A stretch of DNA of 64,000 bases from Tanypteryx hageni (GCA_028673005.1 CM054120.1:61502057-61566056), one strand, 5' to 3'; numbered from the stretch's first letter, positions 1-11,269 are shown. Made by a program: numbers and translations. The notes: generated by a model not told the origin, from the letters alone.

Positions 1-152
1 TTTGTTCGTATTAGATAACTCTAACGTTGGGTGTGTGATTGCACCCCTATAATTCAGTGCCCGCCGGGAGGGAATTGAAAAGCGGGTCTTCTCCAGATGC
101 ATATCAAGATGCACGGTGCCGCAGGCGACCAACACGGTGAAGAAAAGCGATA

Positions 153-556
153 GTGGCGACAGGTTGCCCTCGGCTGCGGATGGTGGCCCATCTTGGGACT
201 AATGACTCGTCGAAGCGCGTGTCGGAGGAGAATTTAAATTCTTTTCAGGTCTTGACTTTTGAGGTTGCTTGCGTCCAAGAGGAGCCGGGTTATGATTTGC
301 GGCTTACCATCTGCAGTACAATCCCTACGATTGACCACTGTTCTGAGGTTTTGAGTAGGGATAGCAGTCTAAACCGAAGGCTGTGGAATTTTTTTCGGAG
401 CTTGGGTGTGGACTTCGTCGACCTAGGCCGAATATAGAATCGTGCAGGGTACCACTGGATCACTCTGGTGTTCACTACACGCCAGAATCGGCTCAGAGAG
501 TAGCGCGTTGGATTCTTGAGCACATTAGGGATTTTTTAGGCTACAGAGTAGAGTAG
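153..556 (+). pseudogene. LINE ORF1, SGNH/GDSL-esterase-like C-terminal part (broken)
   Basis: The frame from 153 reads MVAHLGTND, the block carrying the Gly and Asn of SGNH hydrolases, and later VDFVDLGRI before a stop near 437. After a frameshift, codons from about 458 to the TAG at 554-556 read DHSGVHYTPESAQRVA, the position of the catalytic Asp-x-x-x-His near the end of SGNH esterases. ORF1 proteins of some CR1-group LINEs carry such an esterase. The upstream part with the nucleophile Ser was not found; it may be missing or outside the window. At least one frameshift separates the two halves. Confidence 0.65.
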
Positions 557-996
557 GGTTTAAGTAAGTTTTGGGTAAGGGGATAATCGACCCGTTCGTA
601 GAAAATTAGAATCACGATAGATTATGCAATGATAGAATATACTCCGAGCGTAAGGTAAATGCACAATACGAGAGCTAAGGAGGAAATTTATAGTATCATG
701 CAGCATCAATGTCGAGATAGGACATTGATGTTTCATAAATGGCTCGATGGGTCGCGATTCCAATTTTATTGCGATGCCAGGAAGTCGTGGGAGTGCTTGT
801 GATGGGAGCGTAATTGGAGTGTAATTTTAGAGCGGAAGAGAAAGTTAACGGTGAGATTAATATGAGAAGTGATAATGAGAATTAAACGTCGTCGTACTGA
901 CCTGCCGCAGCATCTGTAGGAGAATTGCTGAGTTCGAGCATATTATTCGCAGTCTGCACGCCGATGTCTTGATAGGCACAGTATGTTGGTTAACGG

Positions 997-1530
997 ATGA
1001 GATTCAGAGTCAGGAGATATATCCTAGAGGCTAGTAAAGATCGCGCTAATAGAGAGGGCGGCGAGGTTTTCATAGCGGTTAGTGATAAGTTTGATAGCAG
1101 TGAGATTCCGATAAGTGACAAAGATTTCCAGTGTGTTTGGTGCCGCATAGGCAAAGAAGGCTCCAAAAAGTTGTTCTTATGCTCATTTTATAGGCCACCT
1201 ACCGCTGGTGTAGATTGTATTTTAATCTCGGGAATCAACTATCAAAGCTTAGACTGATTAATCAAGATGGAATCATTATAATAGGTGGTGACATTAACTT
1301 ACCCTCAATTGGTTGGGTAAATCTGTTTCGAATCTAAAAGTAACAAACAGGAATACTTTGAGGCACTATTCGAAATATTCTGCGAGAAATCTCTTTTTCA
1401 ATTAGTCAGAAAGCTATCGCATTCGGAGAACATATTAGATTTATTAGCAACTAACGTCCCAGATAGAATAAACAAAGTCAACATTGAAGATCGAATAAGT
1501 TATCATTTGGCCGTATATGCAATCTAAGGT
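997..1530 (+). pseudogene. LINE endonuclease domain (broken)
   Basis: The frame at 997-1257 contains GGEVFIAVSDKF and LFLCSFYRPP, matching the central part of the AP-like endonuclease of CR1/Jockey elements. After a stop the reading continues with IIIIGGDINLPSIGW near 1275-1320, where the GDxN block holds active-site residues, and then with SHSENILDLLATNVPD near 1425, the typical block before the SDH motif. The terminal SDH is degraded to SYH at about 1500. Several stops and frameshifts make it non-functional. Confidence 0.8.
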
Positions 1531-1589
1531 GAAAATCGAAAGGCACATTAAGCCTCAAAGATAGCTTTATATATTTATATATTTGCTAA

Positions 1590-3195
1590 GGCAGACTTAT
1601 CAAGCTTCAGGTCGCGCCTACGAGAAATATTACCTGGCTTCCGTGATATGACCAAACGATCGGGTGCTGAGTCGTCATGGACAATATTCAAGAATATAAT
1701 ACTAGAGGGCATCGATAAGTACATTCCAATCAAATTGATGGTCGACAAAGAGCCACGTTGGTACAATAAGCAAGTTAAGAGTACGCTTAGGAGTTAGAGA
1801 ACAAGCCACGTAAAAATAAGAAATATGCCGTCTACATCATCCGACGATTAAGGAGCAGCTAAAGTTCAGACGCATAAGGAATCCCGCGATAAATCAAGAT
1901 ATGCTATGAGCGAGGCTTTTTGTAACTTCAGAAATAAGGTATTAAATAATTATTAGAAGGAGGACCCTAAAGCGTTTTGTTCTTATGTGAGAGAGGTCCA
2001 AGGTTTTCTGAGGTTGGAATAGGAAGGAAATTAAGTTTCATCAAACTTAACAAACCCACTGCTTGTGTTTGAAAAGAATTAGCTGAAGTAATAGCACCTT
2101 TTCTTAATAAAATATTTGAGAAATTACTTCCCGCGGAGAGGTACCAAACGACTGAAATTTACCGCACGTTACTCGAATTCATAAGGGCGGCGACAAGAAG
2201 AATCCAGAAAATTACAGGCCTTAACTTCGATATCGTGCAATATTCTCGAGCACATACTCATTAGCAACATAATACGATTTCTTGATAGTAATTCATTGTT
2301 AGATGAGTGTCAACACTGCGTCAGGTAAGGTAGGTCTTGCGATACTTAGTTCGTCCTTTTGTTAATTGTATACTGGGAATCGGAGAAAATATAGACTGAT
2401 AGATGAAAAGTCCTCGAACGTAGTGTAGGTTATCTCTGGCGTTCCTCAGGGTAGTGTAATTAGTCCGTAATTATTTCTAATTTATATTAATGATATAAGC
2501 ACAGTAGTCAGATGTAAAATTAGGCTTTTCACTGACGACACTGTCATTTATAGAGAAATAAGCAATCTGGAAGACCATCAGTATCTCCAAAATGATCTAG
2601 AAGGGATTTTTACATGGCGTAAGGAATGGCAGTTAGAGATCAACCAAAAGAAAAGCTGCTTCATCAACTTCTGAAGAACCAAGAATACCTCGTTAGATGT
2701 TAATTATTCTTTGGACGGAGTAGAGATTCCAGTTTCAGACTAGGACTAGGAGTCACGATACATCGTGATCTCTTGTGTGGCATCCAAATTCGCCGATTAA
2801 TAGGTGCGGCTAACAAGAAGGGAGAATATTATTCGAAGTAGCTCCGAAAAAGTGAAAAAATTACGTTATTTATTCTTGGTTCGACCGGAGGTCGAATATT
2901 CGTCCGCTGTTTGGGATCCCTACGAAAAGGGACTCACTAACGACGTAGAAAAGGTTCAGCGCATGCTAGCTGGAACTGTAAAGAGAAATTACGATAGTAA
3001 ACAAAGCGTAGCATCATTAATAGAAAATATGAAAGTGACTTTGTTAGAGTTACGTAGGCTGCACACTAGATTTAAACTGCTGGAAAAATTTATGTCGAAA
3101 GGACTAGCCAATGAGGTAGTAGATCTTATCAGAAGCACTGAAAAAATTGCCCGTTACCCTAGATATCAATATAATATGAAGTCACAGAGTTAGTA
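1590..3195 (+). pseudogene. LINE reverse transcriptase (broken)
   Basis: The N-terminal linker is readable near 1590-1790, including ESSWTIFKNIILEGIDKYIP. The RT block VISGVPQGSVISP lies at 2429-2467 with a stop right after it, followed by LFLIYINDI. The catalytic box reads FTDDT at 2528-2542 (usually FADD), in the same frame. The C-terminal region is one open frame at 2804-3193 with LVRPEVEYSSAVWDPY and EKVQRMLAGTVKRNY, the hallmark tail of CR1/Jockey reverse transcriptases. Frames change several times between blocks. It would have copied element RNA at a nicked target. Confidence 0.85.
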
Positions 3196-3245
3196 ATGTC
3201 TGTTTTTTTCTGTTCTTGCTTTTCTCAAGTGTGAATGAAATGTGG

Positions 3246-3296
3246 CGACCGATTTCATTAAATAATCATCATCAGATTATTCATTGAAACCGGTCG
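3246..3296. other. Imperfect hairpin in the LINE 3' region
   Basis: Two 22-nt arms (3246-3267 and 3275-3296) are reverse complements at 19 of 22 positions around the 7-nt loop ATCATCA. It lies just 3' of the RT C-terminus. It could be the 3' stem-loop recognised by the element's own reverse transcriptase, but that role is inferred only from position. Confidence 0.6.
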
Positions 3297-3595
3297 TCGA
3301 TACATAATATTGTGTGAAATAAGTCAAAGTGTTATTAAAAATGTATAGTTTTAGTTTTGTTTCTAATTTTAACAAAGCCACATTTCCTCCATGTTATGGA
3401 ATTCCACGAATTCTCGGCCTCGTCTATTTTATTTTATTTTCTCAATAAGTTTTCTGCCGTCGTAAAAATTGGTGCAAAGTTGTTTATTGACAAGACAAAT
3501 TATGCCATGGGAGATATTAGCTCTGATCTCAGCAATGAAATTCAAGAGGACGAGTCTGCTGAAGTGGGTCATTCGGTATCATTTATGAGTCTTTC

Positions 3596-3960
3596 ATCTA
3601 CATCTACATGATACCCTACAAGTCACCGTTTTGGTGAATGGCAGATGGTACAGTGCACCAAAGGTCTCTAGTTTTCTTTACTTATCGTTTCCTAATATGT
3701 TCTTTTATCGTCCTAGGGGAAAACGATTCTCTATATCGCTTCGTTCTACAATCGATCTCGCGAATCTCATCCTCGCTGTCCTGCCTTCTTAAATACTTCG
3801 GGCTTCTGATAAGATCTACTACCTCATTCGCTAGTCCGTCCGACATAAATTTTTCCAGCAGTTTAAATCTAGTCTGCAGCCTAGGTTCCTCTAACGTAGT
3901 CACTTTCATATTTTCTATTAATTGAAATCAATATCGCGTTTCGTTGTGTGTATCATTCGA
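3596..3960 (-). mobile_element. Inverted 3' end of a second copy of the same LINE
   Basis: The minus-strand frame 3909-3682 contains RFKLLEKFMSDGLANEVVDL, nearly identical to the C-terminus of the plus-strand copy near 3070-3130. Similarity extends upstream to about 3960 (the ENMKV region). It keeps a longer and better C-terminus than the first copy, ending in KEHIRKR. A short ATGTAG-type repeat at about 3596-3615 (minus reading) probably marks its 3' tail. The two copies are convergent. Confidence 0.8.
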
Positions 3961-4841
3961 GAGGTTTCTCGGATGTATAAAACAGGAAAGAGGCGTATAC
4001 TAGGGTTTGATTCGGGAATATTTCCGATGCCAGAAAAATGGAGTATTTTTTTATTGGGAGAAACACTCTGAAATGAACCCTCCTTCGCCGTCGCGTTACG
4101 GAAACTATTTACTTTTGTTAAGAAAATGAAATGTACCTTCCCATTTCTATAGTAAATGTGCCGGCTTGAGCTGGGATCCCGAATCTCCGCTTCAAGAGTT
4201 GCTAAAAATTATTCTTATCGCAATTTTAAGTAATATGAATAAAAATAGTCCATATCCATTATCTATCTTTATGGAACTACAGCGAATTATTTTATGGTAC
4301 TTTCTTGAAACTGTTAAGCTGTTTCATACATATATATCTATTACAAATGATCAAGTTCATTAAAAATTTTTTAAGGCTCAAATTATTTTACGTTTATTCC
4401 AATGATAATGTATTTTATGCTTCAATGATTTGCCAAAGGAGGGTACGCGCATTGCTGTTGTCATCGTTTTAAGTTGGCCGCCCATTGAAAATATAAGAGA
4501 TACGATATTCCACGCGACCCAAAACACAATAGCAGCTCATCGATTGCTTAAAATACATGTACGATGTCTTGCTCACTAGACTAAGATAACTTATGTCCTT
4601 TGGATCTACACAAATGAAACGTTGATTCTGCGTTGAGTATTAAGGCACATCTTCTTCTTCATCTAAAGGCTAAGCCTTGTCGCTGCAACCATGAACTCCT
4701 GTCCTCTGCCATATGGATCATTACAGTGTGCAGTCCACTAAAACTATCGACAATATAATAGTTTACATTTTAAATAAAAAATAATTCTAACCTGAAATAA
4801 ATCATATTATTATTTTTTATAAAAGTACTAATGTTTTAAAG
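3961..4841. other. No gene seen
   Basis: A+T-rich sequence with short frames only; no domain or structural RNA recognised. Confidence 0.5.
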
Positions 4842-5079
4842 CAGTGTTTCTCAATCTTTTTGGAGTCGTGGACACCCTGAAAAGCCCCACAAAATCTGCT
4901 CACTCCCTCCCATGAAAAGTTCATAACACTTTTCATCCATTGTGTCGTTTTTTTCGCTTTCATATATTAATAAGAGCTGTGCCCGGGATCAAATAAGTTA
5001 CAGATAAAAATTTAAATAATTTCCTACTCAACTCACGGCCCCCCAGAAAAAAAGCGCGGAACCCGGTTGAGAAAAACCG
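4842..5079. mobile_element. Probable hAT-like MITE
   Basis: The left end CAGTGTTTCTCAATC and the right end read in reverse (CGGTTTTTCTCAACC) form terminal inverted repeats with few differences. The start resembles short hAT-derived elements beginning CAGTG-TTCTCAA. Flanks are palindromic (TTTTAAAG left, CTTTAAG right), so the 8-bp target duplication is only approximate. About 240 bp and non-coding. Confidence 0.5.
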
Positions 5080-5085
5080 CTTTAA

Positions 5086-7140
5086 GTAAAACCATTATCT
5101 AATTATATAATCTCTACATTATTGTCGCATCAACTTTTTGTTTTGATTTTCGCGTCGATATTTCGGATTCGCGGACCTTAAAAAATTTTTTTTTGACTCG
5201 CAGAACTTGTATCTTTATTATGAATTATTCTTCAAAGAAATTCAATCATTATCGTCAACAACGAACGCCAGTGTTTCCTTTTCCGGTAACCGTTATCCTC
5301 CTGCGCTTGAATTTTCGACTAAAACTTTCCTCGTCCGTCTCTTGATCTATTTCTGTCGGATGAAGAAGATTTAGGCATGCCATGGAGCATTATTGCTCCC
5401 GGTCTCTGGAGCTCCTTTGATTTCCAAATATTGCTCCTATTCCTCAGGTGCGGTAAACAAACTCCCGAGCGAGTGTTTTCATTCACCTGGATTCGTAGAT
5501 TCAGCTCAAATACGAAGCAAATTCTCCGAAGGCGACCCTTGTTTGCTCAATTGCAACGGCCAAGCCGTGCTTGCTACACAAGGGTAGCGCAATTAGCAGA
5601 GAGAGATAGCCTCTCGGAAAATTTCATCAACACATCGGTTGAGTAACGCGTGTACCATCCCAGGAGAGTTAATCAAATGCCCCGGAGACGGTTTAGTATG
5701 ACCGGAAGGGCCAAGAATCTTTCATCCTAAAGGTGGAGGTTCCGAGTTCCGAGGCATGTGAGACGCATTGCTTAAACACAAGCAGGAAATACGAAGTTGG
5801 GACGAAATAATGAGGAAAATCTAAAACAATGATCGAGCCAACGTAAAAAATTGAAAAATTGTCTGCAATAAATTTTTATAGTGATGAAATTTGCTAATAT
5901 ATTTATTTATATAACGTTTTAGCCAAAAATAAAAAAAACCAACCACTTAAAATAATCCTTTTATTAAGAATTACAAAAAATAAGCCAAGGATTAGAAATA
6001 AAGAACTTGAAAAAAGCCTGATTACATTCTGTATAGTTATAATTTCTTTAATTGAAGTCATATTCCCTAAAATAGCTGCTCTTACAGAAGGCAGTTCGAT
6101 ATAGAATTGACTATGCAAATGGAAAATGATTATTTATTCCAAATTATTATTTCTTAATTGTCATTATTTTAAAACTAATCCTGATTTTTTAAAGCGGAAA
6201 ATTTTATCTCAAGGTTACAATAATTTTGTTTTCGTGCAAAACTCCGAAAAATATTTGTTACACTTTTTCGCAGCTGGATTCAAAATGCGTGACGCTTCCT
6301 AGCATGTCAAACTGATGGCAGCGAGGGGGAGAACTTGTTACGGTGAGCCTTGACGCGGTAAATAAAAGTAAACCTTATGAATACTTCATCTTGCTGCCAT
6401 TGTAAGTTAGGAAAATAGCGACGAAACACTTTGCAAGCGAAATATTTTGTTTGAATTCTACGCACACGTACTATCAAGCGGATCATTTCAAAAGGGTATG
6501 TTAACTTCCAAACTTTTAAAAGTCAACCGTGGATTTCCTCAGTTTGCGTCATTACTGTTTTGAGGAGCATTTCTTTTCCTTTTAGAGGGCAGATATTGAA
6601 ATAATTTACTCAATTACTACGCATTTAAAAGGTTTTAGTAAAGTCATGTGAGCTATGGACGTTGGAGATCGTTTGTTCAAATGAAGACGACGCCAAACTT
6701 GTAGTCAAATATGGCTCATTCATACGTTTTAAAGCCGTAGAATGATTGAGAAAAAATAAACCCAGCAACTCCATCTATCTTAGACTTTTTATCGTAATCT
6801 AATTTTTAGAGCGCCGGAATTACAGAATTCGTATAATAAAAGGTATAAAACGACAAACATTTCGTTAACTCTTCTTGACTATGTCACTCTTTTTTCCAGC
6901 GGAAAAAATAAAGCTAAGGGATAAGCCGCTTTTTAAAAAATCGTATTGCTACCCCTGAGCCACGAGTTGTGGTTTTCAGTACCCTTCTTTTTTACGACTC
7001 GAGAACAATAAATAATCCGTCCATCTCTCTTTTCTTTTTCTTTCTCTGCACCATGAGTTCTAATTCACGAACAACCAAAAAAAGGAAGAAAAGACGTTGA
7101 AGTACGAATAATAACAATCTCGGGGTGGTAGAAATGGAAG
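5086..7140. other. No convincing gene
   Basis: Contains overlapping short frames at 5377-5646, one of them Cys-containing, but no recognisable domain, and later A+T-rich sequence without features I can support. Confidence 0.4.
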
Positions 7141-7149
7141 GCGGAGAGA

Positions 7150-7445
7150 GAAAATATAGGGGGAGGTAAAAGGAATAGGGGGAGGGAGAAAGGATATGGG
7201 GAGGGAGAATGGATAGGAGGAGGGAGAAAGGATAGGAAGAGGGAGAAAGGATATGGGGAGGGAGAATGGATAGGAGGAGGGAGAAAGGATAGGAAGAGGG
7301 AGAAAGGATATGGGGAGGGTGAAGGATATGGGGGAGGGAGAAGGATATGGGGTAGGGAGAAAGGATAGGGGGAGGGAGAAAGGGTAGGGGGAGGGAGAAC
7401 AAATAGGGGGAGGAAGAAAGCGTAGGGGGAAGGGAAAGGGTGGGG
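7150..7445. repeat. Polypurine minisatellite, 19-bp unit with 57-bp higher-order period
   Basis: The plus strand is almost pure purine. Units such as AGGATATGGGGAGGGAGAA (19 bp) repeat with variants. Three variant units form a 57-bp block that recurs from 7191 to 7304. A long minus-strand frame through it (Pro/Ser/Leu-rich) is a by-product of low complexity, not a gene. G-runs of 3-5 could support quadruplex or triplex structure. Confidence 0.9.
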
Positions 7446-7671
7446 AGAGGTGGTAAAGTGTGCAAGGAGTAGAAAAATATAGTAAAGTGCCTTTATTTCG
7501 GATCCGCTCGAAAGCGAATGGAGTAAAAAGGATGCGAGCGAGATATGTTTTTTAGATTTTTAAATGGTTTTATTTTGGTCGATTCAAAGAAATCAAGGTG
7601 AAATGCCGCCCCGAAGGAAGATTGAGCACGTTATTTCGAGTTCAAAGGGTGTATGAGAATGCGGGAGGTTT

Positions 7672-7715
7672 GGAGAGGGAGAGAGAGAGAGGTAGAGGGA
7701 GAGAGAGGGAAGCGC
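7672..7715. repeat. (GA)n-type purine microsatellite
   Basis: Runs of GAGAGAGAGA and GGGAGAGAG. Further G-rich purine tracts lie at 8820-8890 and 8935-8955. Confidence 0.8.
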
Positions 7716-7719
7716 AGGG

Positions 7720-9043
7720 ACAAGAGCTGAAGCAGGCAAGGGCGCGGTAAGTCGGATTTTTTTACAAGACTTTTCGGGAAAGTGGAAAAGTCCTATGTGT
7801 GCTATGTCTGTATGATCGCGCCAAATTCTCTATTGGATTTGAGAACAGAGAACTTCAGGCGGGTGATGGAAGGACGCGTATATATGCATGTGTGTACTAT
7901 TTATAAGGGGCGTATATTTCGGGAGAATTACGGATGTGTGGATTCTCTACATAGGGAAAGGAGAATGCGAATAGCGGGAAAAGCTAAGAGGAGGTACTTT
8001 AAAAGAATAAAGTAGTTTAAATGTGATGCACTCGAGGGAATAGGGAAAACTATTTTAATAGAATGTATAACTGAGGCGTTGACGCGTATTTTTATCGATG
8101 TGGACACGTTGTCAAAGGCGAAGAGAGGGTAATGTCGACTTGTTACGTCATTAACTATCAACTAAAAAGAACCTCGGCATTACATTCAAAAATCAGCCAA
8201 TATCGTTTAAAATGACATTTTTTAATATATATGTACTTAAGAGTCGGAAAGTTAAAGAACCAATGCGCTATAAATTGTCTTAGGCCATAAAGGAATTTAA
8301 ACGTATGCGCTACCCTTGACGACTAATTTGAGTGTACCCAAAAAGTTACCTAATTAAACCACAATTTTATCTAGTGGCAATCCTGCATAAAAAATTCTAA
8401 CTTTACAGTTTAGTATCTTCACAAATTACCTTTAATTTTACCTGAAGTGATATTAAAATATAATTTTCAAATTTGCCTATAATGTTTATATATATATATA
8501 TATAAGGATAATCATAAATCAATGAAGGAAACAACTAATTTATCGGTGGTCTAACCGACGTCTTATGTTTAACCTTGCAAGCTCTTTTGATCATGCCGCA
8601 TTGCTATCTCGCCTTCTCAGAAACGAGAATTGCTCAAATTTACGAGATTTCAAATCGCACGGACGTTTTTTCTCGGAAATTTCCCGCTCCGAATCTAACG
8701 TTTGACTGCGTTCTTTTTCTTTTTTCCGGAACATGCATCTGCTTCTTCGAAAATATGGCTGGAAGTATTTGATCGTGAATTATTGTGGACGGCGAGAAAA
8801 CTCGGGAATTGAGGTGTTGGTGGAAGGTGGTAGAGGGGGAGGGGAAGAGGGGAATTGGAAAAGAGGGTGGGGGAGAGGAAGGGGAAGTGGGGTTATAAGT
8901 CAACTGTGAGAATCGTAACAGAAAGTTTTTAATGGGTGGAAGGGGCGGGGAAGAAATTTTATAGAATTGGATGGTAGGTAGGATGAGAGAAAGGGAAAAA
9001 GAGAATTCTACAATAATTCAGCAGCGACCAGTTCCACAAATTC

Positions 9044-9045
<2 letters not shown>
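7720..9045. other. No convincing gene
   Basis: Short frames at 7782-8015 and 8575-8772 have no recognisable domain. A (TA)9-type microsatellite sits near 8488-8504 and a G-rich tract near 8820-8890. Confidence 0.4.

Positions 9046-9108
<63 letters not shown>
9046..9108. repeat. (TA)n microsatellite, left of the Penelope fragment
   Basis: About 63 bp of uninterrupted alternating T/A directly abutting the GIY-YIG coding fragment. It reads through in frame as Ile-Tyr repeats, which lengthens the apparent ORF artificially. Confidence 0.95.
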
Positions 9109-9110
<2 letters not shown>

Positions 9111-9417
9111 CAACTGCACCACCCGTAACGTCATTTACCTCCTTACCTGCACCCTTTGTCCCGCGTTTTACGTAGGCCTCACCAGCAATCCGTTAAACAT
9201 CCGAATGAACGGTCACCGGAATAGCGTTTCTCTCAGACGCCCCCTCCCAGTTGCATTACATGCTAATACCCACAATGTTCCCTTTAATAGTTGCTACAAT
9301 GTTAGGATTATTCGCACTTTACCCTATGACACTCCTGCCCCCCTTCTCCGACACTGGGAACTAGCACATATCCATCTTCTCGACTCTTTCTCTCCGCCTG
9401 GCCTCAACCTCCGCTAA
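9109..9417 (+). pseudogene. Penelope-like retroelement, GIY-YIG endonuclease (5'-truncated)
   Basis: The frame starts inside the TA array and reads CTTRNVIYLLTCTLC and FYVGLTSNPLNIRMNGH. This is the GIY-YIG core (here VIY and YVG), the Arg of the R-x3-H block and the two Cys typical of Penelope-like elements. Later HWELAHIHLLDS and PPGLN match the conserved C-terminal Glu region, followed by a stop at 9415-9417. The domain is the C-terminal endonuclease; the upstream reverse transcriptase is absent, so the copy is 5'-truncated. Within what remains the frame is open and all key motifs are present. It sits between two TA arrays, as expected for insertion into TA-rich targets. Confidence 0.88.
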
Positions 9418-9770
9418 CCCTATTAGCCCCCTTACAATGTTTCCTTGTTACTTTGTAACTATTCGGACTCTACCTCATCACACTCCCTCTTTATTGGCTA
9501 TCCACCCCTCCTACTCCCCACCTCCTCCAATCATCAACCTTCCCACATCACCCTGTCATTCCCCGCCCAGTGTGTCACTTTACGTTACTCTTTCGCTGAA
9601 GAAGGGCTTAGGCCCGATAAGCTTGCGTGTGTTTTTGTGTTCGTGTGTTTTACGTGTCTCTTCGACGCCCCCAGCAGCCTGCCAGCTTGGTCCTCAACTT
9701 GGTGAGTGTCCGCTGGGCTTCCCTCAACACCTTGTTGCCACCCTCATCACTACCTTTTCTTTTCCTTTAG

Positions 9771-9773
<3 letters not shown>
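9418..9773 (+). mobile_element. Penelope-like element 3' untranslated region
   Basis: Sequence from the endonuclease stop to the second TA array. It contains the hammerhead-like core at 9596-9619. No open frame here resembles a protein. Confidence 0.7.
9596..9640 (+). ncRNA. Hammerhead-ribozyme-like core (probably decayed)
   Basis: CTGAAGA at 9596-9602 fits the hammerhead core CUGANGA. It is followed by a 4-bp stem (GGGC 9604-9607 with GCCC 9612-9615, loop TTAG), then GATA at 9616-9619 where the core expects GAAA. Penelope-like elements are known to carry hammerhead motifs near their ends. The A-to-T change at the third core position and a poor stem III suggest it no longer cleaves. Confidence 0.5.

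Positions 9774-9831
<58 letters not shown>
9774..9831. repeat. (TA)n microsatellite, right of the Penelope fragment
   Basis: About 58 bp of alternating T/A followed by a short (TG)n run. It mirrors the array at 9046-9108. Confidence 0.95.
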
Positions 9832-9834
<3 letters not shown>

Positions 9835-10045
9835 TGTGTGTGTATTTATGTGTGTATTTCGCTCGCTCTCGATTCTTTTCTTCCTTGAATTCCGTCAAGA
9901 GTCATTCTTCTTATATTTCCCTTAAGTTTCTTCAGATTTTTATTTTGTTTGAAGGTGGCATATTATGCGGGTGCCATTATTATACGTTCTTTGCACGAAA
10001 TGAACGCATATATGGGGGGTCGTTTCCGTCCGTCCGCATGTGTGA

Positions 10046-10650
10046 ACTCGGAAACCGCTGGACGTCTTATGATGAAATTTGGTAATAGGGAGTTTTAATA
10101 AATTAATTGACCGATACCAATTTTGGTTAAAATTTGACAAAAATTACTACCACTTGACGCGACCTACATGTAGTTAACAATGTTCTTTTGTTTCAACTCG
10201 GGAATCGCTTGACGTACTTTGATAAAATTTCGTATTGGGAAGTTTTACCAGAATTTGTCGACGGATTCAAATTCTTGTTAAAATCGGGCAACAATTAAGA
10301 GCACTTTACATGAAGACCTACATGTAGTTGACAATGTTCCGTTGTTTCAACTCGGGAACCGCTGGATGTATTTTGATAAAATTTTGTATAGGAGAGTTTT
10401 GCTAAAATCGGTAAACCGATTCCAATTTAGATTAAAATTGGACAAAAATGACTAAAACTTTACATGAAGACCTACAAGTAATTTACAATCTTCCTTTGTT
10501 TCAGCTCGGGAATCGCTTGGCATATTGTGATGAAATTTGGTATTGAGTAGTTTTGTTAAAATTATTGACCGATTCCAATTTTGGTTCAAATTCGGCGATA
10601 ATTACGACTACTTTACATGAAAACCTACATGTATTCCACAACGCACCTCG
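10046..10650 (+). repeat. Tandem array of four ~150-154-bp units
   Basis: The landmark ACTCGG-A-CGCTGG/TGACGT recurs at about 10046, 10196, 10350 and 10504, giving spacings of 150, 154 and 154 bp. Each unit also carries TGATGAAATTTGGTA-like and TTTACATGAAGACCTACATG-like blocks. Copies differ by point changes and small indels, so the array is old. No coding frame spans it. Confidence 0.88.
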
Positions 10651-10654
10651 CTTG

Positions 10655-11265
10655 CTCCTCGTTAAATTCCCATCTGAGCGAAAAATATTGAGATCATAGT
10701 GGAATCTCAAAGAACGCATTTGGAAACTGTATACTCCGACATGGAGTATACCTTTCCAATCTTGTTATTTAATAACCCTGTAGTTTTTACAGAAAGTAAT
10801 TCCAATTCATTACAAAAAACCAAGGTCAGTACTAACATAGGTTTGCATCCCAAATGTAATTTATTTTATATTTTTCATTTCATTTTATATAGGTAATATT
10901 TGCAGCAAAATAATCGAATTGTGTTCCAAATTTGCATTAAGAATGACTTTTCTTCTTTCTTTACGCATCATAATTTTTAGACGTAAAGAGTTATGCATGC
11001 ACTCGGACCACAGTCTATGGCTTAAGTGTAGCCGAGTTGAAAATAACCCGCTTGTGCAATCGTCTATTCTCAAATCAATTTCGGCAATAATACCCTCATG
11101 GCAATACCGCGATAAAATGCGACTTAAAACGCTAAAGACGCATTCGGTTATTTGAAAATGGAGGAAATATGTGGGAGCGATTATCAAAACTCTGTGACAA
11201 CAATTGCAATCTATATTATTTTCCCTTAGAACAGTACAAACCCCGTTCCGATATCACAATCTAAG
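10655..11265. other. No gene seen
   Basis: Short frames on both strands (for example 10885-11187 minus) without recognisable domains. Confidence 0.4.
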
Positions 11266-11269
11266 TTTT

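Larger units (their letters stand above)
153..3300 (+). mobile_element. Decayed CR1-like non-LTR retrotransposon (LINE)
   Basis: Three blocks in the usual LINE order lie on the plus strand: an esterase-like ORF1 end, an AP-type endonuclease, and a reverse transcriptase with its C-terminal extension. Each is broken by stops and frameshifts, so this is a dead copy. The esterase ORF1 together with this endonuclease/RT type points to the CR1 group rather than RTE or R2. The 5' boundary is not visible and may lie before base 1. Coding similarity ends at about 3195 and a short hairpin-bearing 3' region follows. Element class is confident; clade is inferred from motifs only. Confidence 0.82.

Noticed and set aside
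5377..5646. Overlapping frames with several Cys (5377-5646 and 5393-5587)
   Set aside because: Briefly resembled a Cys-rich secreted domain, but the frames break and no family pattern could be confirmed.
6992..7465. 157-codon minus-strand frame rich in Pro, Ser and Leu
   Set aside because: It is the translation of the polypurine minisatellite; no domain, and the repeat explains its openness.
8971..9108. N-terminal extension of the GIY-YIG frame
   Set aside because: It is translated microsatellite and flanking sequence, not element coding sequence.
9437..9925. 162- and 86-codon frames downstream of the Penelope fragment
   Set aside because: They run through the element's 3' region and the TA array, giving Ile-Tyr repeats; no domain.
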